Shown piece after piece: positions 1 through 8,610 of a DNA stretch of 20,592 nucleotides. The notes beneath the pieces are model-generated. The model saw only the letters and a list, made by a program, of their open reading frames with translations, had not been told where the DNA came from and did not search any database. The translations under genes and the position numbers were made by a program. This stretch comes from Spirochaetaceae bacterium. Its GTDB lineage: Bacteria; Spirochaetota; Spirochaetia; Treponematales; Breznakiellaceae. The number at the start of each line of letters is the position of its first letter. Position 1 is the stretch's first letter. The DNA lies in NCBI GenBank assembly GCA_031265535.1, contig JAISCO010000227.1:1-20592 (forward strand), given 5' to 3'.

Positions 1-3
1 GCA

Positions 4-2379
4 ATGGCAAACTATTTAGACATACAAAAAGAAGAAACCTTAAAAGCCCATGTTTTTCGGGATTATTTTGATGCAACCAGATTTGCCTATGATCCCAAGA
101 TCGGGAATATTGACTTTATCGTAACGGACGCGAAACTGGCTGCCGGAGGACTTTTTAAGGCGCATTACCTTTGGGCGGAAGCAAAAAAAGGCGAAGTTGA
201 CGAAGTGTCCATGATAACACAGTTGGTCTTGACATGTAAGAAAACCTACGATTCGGGGGAGTTCATGCCGCCGCCGTATCTTGGCTGTTTTGACGGTAAA
301 AAAATCGGTTTTCTGCCGTTCCATGACATACTGCCTATTTTTGCCGAAAACGATATAAACTGGAACGCCGCGCCCAGCAATTACCTGTCCGATGATTTTA
401 TTAAAGCCAGAAAAAAAATAACAAAACTGCTTGCAAAAAATTTTATCGTATATGATTTTAACGAGGATAGCGCGGAAATAAAGAGTTTTATTAAAAATAA
501 TTTTATTCCGGGCATGGCTTCCATAAAAAGTCCCATAACAAAAAATAATTTTCCGCATATTTACAACAGATGGGTGACGGAAGTAAAACCCACCATTAAT
601 ATATCCGCTGAGGAATGGATTGAATTTAAGAATTCAGGCGTTCTGGATTGTGATTTTTTCAGGGCCGACATAATGAGCAAAGACGGTACAACTATTACCG
701 AAAGATTAAAAATTGTGCTTGGTAACGACAGGTATAAATTGCAGGAACAAATAAAAGGCCGATTATTTTCTTCTGAAATTGATTTTACCGATGGCGGCGC
801 CGCTTACCGCCGTTTTTGGAATAAATATGAACGCCCGCCCGCCGAGGAATACCAGCAGTATATCATAGACCGCCGCGATTTGCTTGTGCCGCAAAATATA
901 CGGGAAGTCAAAGGTTCTTTTTTTACGCCGCAAATTTGGGTGGAAAAATCGCAGGAATATATAGAAAAAGCGCTAGGGGTAAACTGGCAGGACGAATACA
1001 TTATTTGGGATTGCGCCGCTGGAACTGGAAATTTATTGGCCGGACTGGTAAATAAATATAACATTTGGGCTTCCACCATAGACCAACCCGACGTAGACAC
1101 CATGCACGCCATGATTGACGAGGGCTTAAACCTGCTGCATGACCATGTATTTAAATTTGATTTTTTGAATGACAAATTTGATAAATTGCCGGAAGAATTA
1201 AAAGAAATTGTAACCGACCCGGGAAAAAGAAAAAAATTGATTGTCTATATCAATCCGCCCTATGCGGAAAGTTCCGGCGGTCCCGGCGCAAAAAAAGGCG
1301 TAACCACAAGCCACGCTACCCATTATGAATACAAAGATTGTTTGGGAAAAGCGGCGAATGAATTGTTTGCGCTTTTTATGACTCATGTATATGTACAATT
1401 AAAAGGCGTTCATCTTGCGATGTTTTCTACATTAAAATATCTTAATTCTTCTAATTTTACGAAATTCCGCGAATGGTTTGCCGCCGTATTTGATAAGGGG
1501 TTTATGTGTAAGGCAAATACATTTGATAATGTTAACGGTGAATTTCCTATTGGTTTTTTAGTTTGGGATATAACAGGCGATGAATTCAAAAATCATTTTC
1601 CAAAAATCGTCAAACTCGATGTATTAAATACGGATGGTTCGTATATTTCCAAAAAGAGTTTCTACAATGGACAAGTATATATAAACAAATGGATTGTGCC
1701 GTTTGGCGCGGAAAAAAATTTAATAGGCAATCTCTATTTTACCAGTAATGATTTTCAGCAAAACAATCTGGTTTATATTAGTTTGCAAGGAACGGGAAGT
1801 CATCTATCCTCTATTGCGATCAATGAATCCAATATTTTTATTGCTTCCATTTATTATTCAGTACGTCATTGTTTAGATCATACGTGGATCAATCACAACG
1901 ATCAATTTCTAAATCCGACCGGTAACGATTATAAAAAGGACAAAATGTTTCTTAACGATTGTTTGATTTATACATTATTCGGTAATAAAAACCGTATTTC
2001 CTGTAAAGACGGCGTAAATCATTGGATACCTTATTCAGAACAAGAGGCAGGCGCAAAAGGGAAATTTAAATCAGATTTTATGTATAATTTTATAAAAGAC
2101 ACAAAATTTTCACGGGAAGCGAAAGAAGTTTTAGATTCAGGTTTGGAATTATGGAGATATTATCATGCAAAAACCCAAAATAATAAAACCATTTCCGTAA
2201 ACGCTTCTTTTTATGACATTCGGGAATATTTTCAGGGACGCGCCTCTAACGGCAAGATGAACAATAAATCTACTGATGAAACATATAACAAGATAATTAA
2301 AGCATTGCGGAATAATGTAAAATTGTTAGCCCAAAAAACAGAGCCAAAAATTTATGGATACGGGTTTTTGAAGGGGTAA
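4..2379 (+). CDS. Type IIG-like restriction-modification protein (N6-adenine DNA methyltransferase with nuclease-like N-terminus)
   Basis: Probably a single-chain restriction-modification enzyme that methylates adenine and may also cut DNA. Methyltransferase motif I (binds S-adenosylmethionine) reads DCAAGTGN at about residues 336-343. Catalytic motif IV reads NPPY at 417-420. This order fits the gamma/Eco57I-like class with a C-terminal target-recognition region (about 480-791). The N-terminus has a PD-(D/E)xK-like arrangement, D37 followed by E59-A-K61, which suggests a fused nuclease; this is inferred from spacing only. No helicase motifs or separate specificity subunit are seen. The reading frame is open to the left edge of the window, so the ATG used here may not be the true start and up to the whole upstream part could be missing. 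The gene is more AT-rich than the flagellar genes, as is common for transferred defence genes. Methyltransferase is firm; nuclease activity and target site are unknown. Confidence 0.85.
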   Translation: MANYLDIQKEETLKAHVFRDYFDATRFAYDPKIGNIDFIVTDAKLAAGGLFKAHYLWAEAKKGEVDEVSMITQLVLTCKKTYDSGEFMPPPYLGCFDGKKIGFLPFHDILPIFAENDINWNAAPSNYLSDDFIKARKKITKLLAKNFIVYDFNEDSAEIKSFIKNNFIPGMASIKSPITKNNFPHIYNRWVTEVKPTINISAEEWIEFKNSGVLDCDFFRADIMSKDGTTITERLKIVLGNDRYKLQEQIKGRLFSSEIDFTDGGAAYRRFWNKYERPPAEEYQQYIIDRRDLLVPQNIREVKGSFFTPQIWVEKSQEYIEKALGVNWQDEYIIWDCAAGTGNLLAGLVNKYNIWASTIDQPDVDTMHAMIDEGLNLLHDHVFKFDFLNDKFDKLPEELKEIVTDPGKRKKLIVYINPPYAESSGGPGAKKGVTTSHATHYEYKDCLGKAANELFALFMTHVYVQLKGVHLAMFSTLKYLNSSNFTKFREWFAAVFDKGFMCKANTFDNVNGEFPIGFLVWDITGDEFKNHFPKIVKLDVLNTDGSYISKKSFYNGQVYINKWIVPFGAEKNLIGNLYFTSNDFQQNNLVYISLQGTGSHLSSIAINESNIFIASIYYSVRHCLDHTWINHNDQFLNPTGNDYKKDKMFLNDCLIYTLFGNKNRISCKDGVNHWIPYSEQEAGAKGKFKSDFMYNFIKDTKFSREAKEVLDSGLELWRYYHAKTQNNKTISVNASFYDIREYFQGRASNGKMNNKSTDETYNKIIKALRNNVKLLAQKTEPKIYGYGFLKG

Positions 2380-2386
2380 TTGTACG

Positions 2387-2497
2387 ATGTCGTTGAATCA
2401 ACTTGATACAAATAAAAAAGAACTTTAGGACTTTATTGGGTTCATCGCTTTCACTGGCGGAGTATTTAATTTGTTGAGCATGTGTGTTATCCGTTAA
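2387..2497 (+). other. Possible remnant of a small coding sequence (in-frame amber stop)
   Basis: Eight nt after the methyltransferase stop, an ATG opens a 13-codon frame (MSLNQLDTNKKEL) that ends in TAG. The same frame then continues for 22 protein-like codons (including DFIGFIAFTGGVFNLLSM) to a TAA. It could be the start of a decayed downstream gene, or chance. No ribosome binding site is seen and no family is recognised. The rest of the gap to 2547 shows nothing else. Confidence 0.15.
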
Positions 2498-2547
2498 GAT
2501 TTGTACCTGCGAATAATACTACCGGCTGCTATTTGAAACCGCGGACC

Positions 2548-3771
2548 TTAATTCAAGGTTTTCATTTTCATACGGTGCAAAAGCCGTATAAGAGGCAGGC
2601 TCAGTATGATGGCGGTAGCGGGGAAGACGGCGCGGTAACTGAGCATAGCGGCGGCGGAACCTATCAGCGGGCCGAACGCGGCGCCGGTGGACCCTGCCGA
2701 CGAGTTAAGCCCGAACACGCTGCCCTGATGGTCGTAGCTTGTATTGGCCGCGAGCAGTGCTTGCAGCGCCGGAGCTATACCGCCCAGAAAGAATGCCGGG
2801 ATAAGGTGCAGTCCCACAAGCGACCAAAGATTCATCGCAAAGATCTGCGCTATGCCGGCACAGCCGCCGGCAAGACAGATAATCAGCGTCTTCCAGTACC
2901 CGATACGCGGACAAAATTTTCCTGAAATAATAGAACCAAGCGCGCCCGCCACAGAGCCAAGTCCCAAAACTAAACCTATAGATGACCCTATATAACGCGA
3001 ATCCGCAACAATCTCCAGCAAAAAAAGCGGCAGGATAGGATTGACTGTTGTATTTGCCATCTGAAACAAAAACGAGACCGATAGCAGCAAAACAATCTCG
3101 CGGTTGGACGCTATAGCCTTAAATTCAGTGGTCCAGCTTTCCTTTTTTTTAGTTTTTGGTCTGACGCCGGTGGCCCTGACACTGGTGTCCCTGACGCCGC
3201 GCGCCCCCTCGCGCACACCTTTCAGCACGATTAACGCCGCCAGAAGCAGTATGCCGCCGGTTCCAACAAAGGCCGCCCGGTGTCCTAAAAAATCAGTAAT
3301 CAGCCCGCCTATAACCGGCCCCAGAGAATTTCCGACATATACGCCGGTTTGCATCAACCCTAGCGCCATAGTAAGATTGGCCTGCGGCACTATGCCGACA
3401 ACAAGGACGTTTGCCGCCGCCACAGTACCGGTAAGGCAGCCTTGCATGACACGCAGCGCCAATAATTGCCACGGCGAATTGACTAACGCCATAGCTGAAA
3501 CGATAAACGCGCCGCCGAACATGGCCCTCATCAACATAGTGCGGCGTCCGTAAACATCGGCCAAGCGCCCCCAGATAGGCGCAAAAACAGCAAGCGCCAC
3601 GGACGCGCACGAGTGAATAACGCCTGTCCATATTTTGAGGAGATGCGGCTCTCTTATGCCTATATCATCCGCGAGAAAAAGCGGTATAACCGGCATTGAC
3701 AACGAAAAGCCCAGTATCGCAAACGTTTCAGCAATGAGGACGGCGGCATAGTTTAACTTCCACGGTTTCAA
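2548..3771 (-). CDS. MFS transporter (drug:H+ antiporter type)
   Basis: Twelve-helix major facilitator superfamily exporter of 407 residues in the inner membrane. Motif A is clear between helices 2 and 3 (GRLADVYGRR, about 68-77). A motif C-like signature of antiporters lies in helix 5 (G143, G147, then GPVIGG at 151-156). Both point to a proton-driven exporter of the DHA1 group; the substrate is not predictable. The cytoplasmic loop between helices 6 and 7 (about 184-222) is basic and holds short VR repeats (GVREGARGVRDTSVRATGVR). The start is TTG and overlaps the stop of the upstream ligase gene as TTGA, so translation is probably coupled to it. No strong ribosome binding site precedes this TTG, which supports coupling. 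It converges with the methyltransferase gene. Confidence 0.85.
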   Translation of the reverse strand: MKPWKLNYAAVLIAETFAILGFSLSMPVIPLFLADDIGIREPHLLKIWTGVIHSCASVALAVFAPIWGRLADVYGRRTMLMRAMFGGAFIVSAMALVNSPWQLLALRVMQGCLTGTVAAANVLVVGIVPQANLTMALGLMQTGVYVGNSLGPVIGGLITDFLGHRAAFVGTGGILLLAALIVLKGVREGARGVRDTSVRATGVRPKTKKKESWTTEFKAIASNREIVLLLSVSFLFQMANTTVNPILPLFLLEIVADSRYIGSSIGLVLGLGSVAGALGSIISGKFCPRIGYWKTLIICLAGGCAGIAQIFAMNLWSLVGLHLIPAFFLGGIAPALQALLAANTSYDHQGSVFGLNSSAGSTGAAFGPLIGSAAAMLSYRAVFPATAIILSLPLIRLLHRMKMKTLN

Positions 3772-4787
3772 CTGAGGCTAGGCTCCATGTTCAACATGGG
3801 AAAAGGCAGCACCCCGTCTATGGTCTTGCGCCCTGTAAACGCCATAATCAGCCGGTCAAGACCAAGCGCGACACCGGAACAGCGCGGGAACGGGTATTCC
3901 ACGCCGTCCGGGGATTTGCGCGGCAAAAATATTTTCCAGTAATCACCGTCAATCGCGTGTATCTGCGCCCCGCTTTGCCGCTTGGCTTCCTGCTCCGACA
4001 GAAAAAATTTACGCACTTCTTCCGCGTCTGTTTCCTCCGAATAACAATTTGCCATCTCTATGCCGTTGACATACAATTCCCAGCGCTGCCTCGTCGCTCC
4101 TCTACCGCCGAATTTGGCCAGGCAAGGGACGGCTGCCGGGTAATCAAGCAGCGCAACCGGTTTTTCTTTTGGCAGACGAGGCTCAACCGTGTGGATAAAT
4201 ATCAGATTGTATATGTCGCCGCCGCTCATTGTATCAGGAATATCGAGTCCAAGCCGCCGCGCTTCATCCGGCAGCGTTCCATTTTCCAGTTTTTCTATCA
4301 GGCTGAAGCCCGCAAGCCGCGAGAACGCTTCGTCCATCGTCCAGCGTATAAAAGGCGGTTCCAGACTTGGCCCGCCTCCAACAGCGGCAAGCAGCGCGTT
4401 AAACAATGTTTCCGTTATATCGAGCGAATCCGTGTAATCCGCGTCCATTGTATAGTATTCAAGCATAGTGAATTCTGGACTATGCATGAGGCCGGACGAT
4501 TCGCAATTCCGAAAACACTTGCAAATCTGATATATGTCTGTCCTGTGGGCGGCAATTAACCTTTTCATCCAGATTTCAGGCGACGGCACAAGCCAGTAAT
4601 CCCGCGCCGTTTGTTTTTTGCTGTTCAACGCGGGAAGCCGTGTTGTTTTGAACACCTCTAAACATGATTCGGGGATCAAATCCGGCGCAAGAAGAGGCGT
4701 ATCGACCTCAAGATATTTACGGCTGTCAAAAAACTTGCGCACATTACGCATTATGTCCGCGCGCTTACGCAATAATTCTATGTCCAT
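3768..4787 (-). CDS. epmA: EF-P--(R)-beta-lysine ligase EpmA (truncated lysyl-tRNA synthetase paralogue)
   Basis: A 339-residue class II aminoacyl-tRNA-synthetase-like catalytic domain without the N-terminal anticodon-binding OB fold of LysRS. That size and build match EpmA/PoxA/GenX (E. coli EpmA is about 325 residues). Motif 2 is seen as YQICKCFRN...HSPEFTMLEYY (about 86-112, with R93), and motif 3 as GVALGLDRLIMAFTG near 306-320. Established family role: it activates beta-lysine and attaches it to a conserved lysine of elongation factor P, which relieves ribosome stalling at polyproline. The partner aminomutase EpmB and EF-P itself are not in the window. It is the first gene of a two-gene unit with the MFS exporter, with which it overlaps by 4 nt. 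A LysRS-like fragment of another role is possible but less likely given the intact motifs. Confidence 0.85.
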   Translation of the reverse strand: MDIELLRKRADIMRNVRKFFDSRKYLEVDTPLLAPDLIPESCLEVFKTTRLPALNSKKQTARDYWLVPSPEIWMKRLIAAHRTDIYQICKCFRNCESSGLMHSPEFTMLEYYTMDADYTDSLDITETLFNALLAAVGGGPSLEPPFIRWTMDEAFSRLAGFSLIEKLENGTLPDEARRLGLDIPDTMSGGDIYNLIFIHTVEPRLPKEKPVALLDYPAAVPCLAKFGGRGATRQRWELYVNGIEMANCYSEETDAEEVRKFFLSEQEAKRQSGAQIHAIDGDYWKIFLPRKSPDGVEYPFPRCSGVALGLDRLIMAFTGRKTIDGVLPFPMLNMEPSLS

Positions 4788-4925
4788 ATCGCAGAATACT
4801 CTAAAAGATAGATAATATGAAGTGCTTTTTCGCGGCGGGGAGGCTCATTTGAAACTGTCCTCATTCCTCATTTTTCCTGTTACTTTTTACCTTTTCCTTT
4901 TTCCTTTTTACCATGTACACGCTCA
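4788..4925. other. Intergenic gap with dispersed repeat copy and pyrimidine-rich tract
   Basis: This gap separates the flagellar operon from epmA. It holds one copy of the dispersed motif GGCGGGGAGGCTCAT (4832-4848), then a pyrimidine-rich stretch starting TCATTCCTCATTTTT (4861-4875). That stretch recurs at 18493-18507 in the accessory block. No gene was found in it. Confidence 0.5.
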
Positions 4926-5501
4926 CTAGTTCGCGTGCCGTTTTTGGGCGGGGGGAGCGGGGGCGTGTCTGGCAGCTAGAAATAACGCCATCTCGACCTC
5001 GCTGATTGTTGTATGCAGACGCTTTGCTATTTCATTAGGCGGAATACCGGCCGCTGATAATTCCGCCGCCTTGCGTATGCGCTGACTGTCTGTTTGATCC
5101 GCTCTGTCCGCCGTTTCGATTTCTACCGGATTTATTTTAAGCGGCGGCGTATAGTTTTTTTTGCCAAGCTCGCGGTATGTCTCTATGGCGGTGTCTTTTT
5201 TTTCTTCTGCCAGTTTTTTTTGCGTTTCTTCGGCAGCCTTGTAATTTTTCAACAGGCTTTCATGCGCCGCGATACGGCGGTCAAGTTCTTCCAGTAATGA
5301 TTTTAATTTTTTTACGCGCTCTTCGATTAATTCAGAGTCGCGGTCTGTAATTCTATCAATTTCATTGATAATCTGAGCCGCTTCCCGCCGCGTTTCCGGC
5401 GGGATTCTATCCGCGGCGGTACGCTTTTTTATATAAAAAAATAATACAAAGAATGATACAACACTGATAATCAGCGCCGCCGACGAAAAAAAATATGCCA
5501 T
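4926..5501 (-). CDS. SwrB/DUF6115-like membrane-anchored coiled-coil protein
   Basis: 191 residues. A single N-terminal transmembrane helix (about 3-23) is followed by a charged coiled coil (about 38-105), a proline-rich linker, and a C-terminal helix-turn-helix-like segment (about 140-172, with AAELSAAGIPPNEIAKRLHTT). This layout (N-terminal anchor, coiled coil, terminal 'GxxxxEIAKxL' module) resembles SwrB/YlxL of Bacillus, which also follows the sigma-28 gene in the fla/che operon and helps activate the flagellar export apparatus. The match rests on architecture and gene order, not on strong residue identity, so the function is inferred. It is the last gene of the flagellar run here. No clear ribosome binding site precedes its ATG. 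Confidence 0.7.
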   Translation of the reverse strand: MAYFFSSAALIISVVSFFVLFFYIKKRTAADRIPPETRREAAQIINEIDRITDRDSELIEERVKKLKSLLEELDRRIAAHESLLKNYKAAEETQKKLAEEKKDTAIETYRELGKKNYTPPLKINPVEIETADRADQTDSQRIRKAAELSAAGIPPNEIAKRLHTTISEVEMALFLAARHAPAPPAQKRHAN

Positions 5502-5521
5502 GTTTCAAATGCTGTACCGGT

Positions 5522-5845
5522 TTACCCGGTTAAGTCTATATAATTTCCCAATGACGGGTCGCGGAAAGCCTGTTTACCGCGACCGCCGCCGTCTTGATTT
5601 TGCGCGTGTTTCCGGTCATGCCTTTTTTGTGAATCCTGATCTTTGTATGAGCCAAGCGATTCCAATTCTTCACTGCCGTCTTGCATTTCGTTTACAGAAT
5701 GTGATTTTTCTTCTGTTTTTTTTTCAAACACGGCGGCGTTCATTGCGCCGCGCAGCATAAGGCCGTCTTTTTGCGCGGCGGCATCCTTGGCAACGTTGTC
5801 CAACTGTGAAAAAAGAATCTGTAGATCAATCGGCTGCATCGCCAT
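5522..5845 (-). CDS. Small hydrophilic protein of the flagellar operon
   Basis: 107 residues, soluble and rich in Q, K, D and E, with no signal peptide or membrane segment. An N-terminal helix (MQPIDLQILFSQLDNVAKDA) is followed by a low-complexity polar middle and a terminal DPSLGNYIDLTG. The ATG overlaps the stop codon of the FapA-like gene by one base (TAATG), so it is almost certainly co-translated. The ends look constrained while the middle looks variable. No characterised family is recognised; its position suggests an accessory role in motility or in the operon's regulation. The second ATG two codons in is an equally possible start. Confidence 0.7.
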   Translation of the reverse strand: MAMQPIDLQILFSQLDNVAKDAAAQKDGLMLRGAMNAAVFEKKTEEKSHSVNEMQDGSEELESLGSYKDQDSQKRHDRKHAQNQDGGGRGKQAFRDPSLGNYIDLTG

Positions 5846-7809
5846 TATTTTGTTACCGGCTTTTGCTGTAAAACAGCGTCTGTTTCAATATATTTAACCG
5901 CGTGTATTACCTCATTTTCTAAAATAAAAGTTGACGCCTTAAACTCGCTGCTTATAGTCTGCTTGATGTCACGAATTTTAATAACAACGCCGGGGTAAAT
6001 TTGCGCCGATGCGGAAACACGCCCAACCTGAATGGTGTCTTTAAGTAACTTTTCTGTTATTTCATTGATTTCATCGGTAATGCTTGCTATTTCTTCATTT
6101 GTTTTTTTATACGCTTCCGTTAATTCCTGAAAATACGCTTCTTTATCTTCCGGCAGCGTCCCGCGCTGCTGCCTTATGGCTGTTAAAGTTTTAAGATTAA
6201 TAGAAATACTGTCAAAATCGGCCATAAATTTGTCACGTTTTGCGGTAAGTTCCTCAAGTTGAGATTTTCTTTTTGGGTCAACGCCAACTTCGCAGATAGT
6301 TTCAGTATTCCCGGACGGACTGCCCAGTGATTTTGCGTTTATTTCTTCACCTGCGCGCAAACGGCCGCCTATGATTGCGGCTCTCTTTCCTTGACAAATG
6401 ATACACTTTTCAGCATCAATTGTTGAATTAAGAATTCCGTCAGATACAGTGACCATTAAACCGGCTTTTACATCCGAATTTTCTATAAATTTTGCCCACA
6501 CTGAACGTCCCGCGCTTATGAACTCGCCTTTTTTACCGGCAATTCCCTGCCGTACGATTATATCACCTTCCGCAATCAGCGAAGCCTTATCAACGAGTCC
6601 GCAGACTTCAATATTGCCGGATGCTTTAACTGAAAATCCTTCTTCAACATTGCCGTTTATAACAACATTTCCAAGAAAAAGGATGTTGCCGGTTTTTAAA
6701 TTAACGGAACTATCAATCGTATAAACCGATTCGACATTTATTTTTCCGTTTGTCATGACGACTTGCCCGTTAATGTCGGAAAGAATCAGGCATTTATCAT
6801 CGGACAAACGGACGTTTTTGCCAAGAATTACCGGAAAATCTTTGCCGTCCTGCGCCGGCAAAGATTTTCCGGTTACTGTAAAACCTGTTTTACCTTTTTC
6901 CGCGGAGCATACTTTTGCGAGTTTTTCGTCTTTTATCACATTTTGAATTATATTTAATTCTTTGAAATTAACCTTGCCGTCAGCGCTTTCTGAAAGTCTT
7001 ACGCGGCCCGGCTCCGTATCAAAAAAATATTCCAGATACGAATTTTGACCGTCAACAGGAACTTTACCAACCGCGGCGCATATTTTTTCGTTATAAACCG
7101 GTCTGTCGGCAAATGCTTTTAAGCTGTCTTCGTTGATGCCGTATACAACTTTGTTTGACTTTAATATATCGCGGTACTCATCGTAAGTATAATCACGCCC
7201 CCCTGCTTTAGGCTGGGTTACATACAGGAAGGCTTTCATTTCCTGTTCATCAATTTCAACATTAACCACAGTATCGTAAAACATAATGTGTTTAAAGTCC
7301 GCTATACGCACATAATCATTCGTTGGATGTTTTAATAAGTCGTTTAATATATTGTTGTTATGAATCACATCGCGTTTATTCAATACGTGCGCGGCCATAC
7401 TCTTGCTTACAGATGCCCCGTTCCCTGAAGGACTTGTAATTTTTACATACACACCGTCCTCTCTGCATTGCACAAAAATATCACCGTCAATATCTACCGG
7501 AGCCGTAACAGTTTCGGTTTCATAATCAGTTATCTCAGTGTCTGAAAGTTCGCTTTCGTCTTTGTCGTCTACTACAGGTAAATTTCTTTCATAAGCGCGA
7601 ATTTTGCATAAATCCTTGCCAATGCCAAGAAATGATGTTTGTTTTTCAATAATTTCGTATTTAATGTGCCTAAGCGGAACGCCAAGCAGGGTAGCCGCTT
7701 CCGATATAGCCGCTTCCAGATTCACGCCTTCGACTTCAACACATTGAAGCGAGCGGTCTGTTTCCAAACGCTCTTTTACAGCGGCCTGCAAACGGGCAAA
7801 ATCAACCAA
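5845..7809 (-). CDS. FapA-like (DUF342) beta-helix protein
   Basis: 654 residues. The N-terminal ~70 residues look like a Jag-N/KH-associated domain (pattern ...VEVEGVNLEAAISEAATLLGV...LGIGKD). The centre (about 150-500) is the DUF342/FapA region, with many short hydrophobic-glycine turns such as GNILFLGNVVINGNVEEGF typical of a right-handed beta-helix. A coiled coil follows (about 510-595). FapA-family proteins are known as flagellar-assembly-associated or polymer-forming proteins; in spirochaetes the gene sits beside fliA, as here. The start is TTG, chosen because AGAGGG lies 5 nt upstream; the gap to fliA is only 9 nt. Cytoplasmic, as no signal peptide is seen. The exact molecular role is not known. 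Confidence 0.85.
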   Translation of the reverse strand: MVDFARLQAAVKERLETDRSLQCVEVEGVNLEAAISEAATLLGVPLRHIKYEIIEKQTSFLGIGKDLCKIRAYERNLPVVDDKDESELSDTEITDYETETVTAPVDIDGDIFVQCREDGVYVKITSPSGNGASVSKSMAAHVLNKRDVIHNNNILNDLLKHPTNDYVRIADFKHIMFYDTVVNVEIDEQEMKAFLYVTQPKAGGRDYTYDEYRDILKSNKVVYGINEDSLKAFADRPVYNEKICAAVGKVPVDGQNSYLEYFFDTEPGRVRLSESADGKVNFKELNIIQNVIKDEKLAKVCSAEKGKTGFTVTGKSLPAQDGKDFPVILGKNVRLSDDKCLILSDINGQVVMTNGKINVESVYTIDSSVNLKTGNILFLGNVVINGNVEEGFSVKASGNIEVCGLVDKASLIAEGDIIVRQGIAGKKGEFISAGRSVWAKFIENSDVKAGLMVTVSDGILNSTIDAEKCIICQGKRAAIIGGRLRAGEEINAKSLGSPSGNTETICEVGVDPKRKSQLEELTAKRDKFMADFDSISINLKTLTAIRQQRGTLPEDKEAYFQELTEAYKKTNEEIASITDEINEITEKLLKDTIQVGRVSASAQIYPGVVIKIRDIKQTISSEFKASTFILENEVIHAVKYIETDAVLQQKPVTK

Positions 7810-7818
7810 ACCGTCCCT

Positions 7819-8607
7819 CTACATTATGCCTTTACGGACATTTGTTAGTTTAGCGCGGATTCTAAGCATTGCCTTAGTATGCAGCTGTGAAACCCTCGAT
7901 TCTGTTATTTCCAAAACTTGACCTATTTCTTTAAGAGTCAAATCTTCATAGTGATACAGGATGATAATTTTTTTTTCTTTTTCGGGCAGTTGGTTGATTA
8001 CATCGTAAACTATCCTGCGGATTTCATCGCGTTCAACCACCACATCAGGTTTGAGCGCCTCAGGGCCTTCTATGCTGTCCTGAATCGACATTTTATCGTT
8101 CTCGTCCCCGGAAAACCATACGTCATTCAACGACAACACCGAAGTACTGGATATTTTAACTATAGTCTTTAAAAACTCGCCTTCGTCCATTTTTAGATAG
8201 GTGGCAACCTCATTATTGCTCACCGGCCGGCCGTGCTGGGCCTCAAGCGCGCTTACGGCGTCTTCAACTTCACGTATTTTTTGCCGTACAGAACGCGGGA
8301 CCCAGTCGGTAGAGCGTAATTCATCGAATATAGCGCCGCGAATCCTAACGACGGCGTAGGTTTTGAACTTAACATTTTGCGCCAAATCGAATTTTTCTAT
8401 AGCATCGAGAAGTCCAAAGGTACCGTAACTAACCAAATCATCGAATTCCACTGTAGCCGGCATACCATCGTACACTTTGCCGGCAACATACTTAACCAGC
8501 GGCGCGTACTGTTTGATAAACGTGTCACGAATCTTTGAGTCTTTATTTTGACTGTACTCCTGCCAAAGTTCTTCTTCTGATTTTTCGTCCAGAAGGGATT
8601 TCCCCAT
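7819..8607 (-). CDS. fliA: Flagellar RNA polymerase sigma factor FliA (sigma-28, WhiG/SigD type)
   Basis: 262 residues with the full sigma-28 layout. Region 2 (about 28-105) contains the core-binding and -10-reading helices (FDDLVSYGTFGLLDAIEKFD...FKTYAVVRIRGAIFDELR). Region 3 (about 110-160) and region 4 (about 205-255, LTLKEIGQVLEITESRVSQL helix-turn-helix for -35 recognition) follow. It directs transcription of late flagellar genes such as flagellin. The ATG is preceded by AGGATAGG. It lies 3 nt after the 262-aa membrane protein gene and 9 nt before the FapA-like gene, so it is within an operon. Two sigma-28-type promoters nearby (flhG and flaB) are probable targets, implying autoregulation. 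No anti-sigma factor FlgM is seen in the window. Confidence 0.95.
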   Translation of the reverse strand: MGKSLLDEKSEEELWQEYSQNKDSKIRDTFIKQYAPLVKYVAGKVYDGMPATVEFDDLVSYGTFGLLDAIEKFDLAQNVKFKTYAVVRIRGAIFDELRSTDWVPRSVRQKIREVEDAVSALEAQHGRPVSNNEVATYLKMDEGEFLKTIVKISSTSVLSLNDVWFSGDENDKMSIQDSIEGPEALKPDVVVERDEIRRIVYDVINQLPEKEKKIIILYHYEDLTLKEIGQVLEITESRVSQLHTKAMLRIRAKLTNVRKGIM

Positions 8608-8610
8608 AAC

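Noticed and set aside
2482..3771. Several open frames opposite the MFS transporter gene
   Set aside because: Antisense shadows of a GC-rich coding region; their sequences are low in protein-like character and lack ribosome binding sites.
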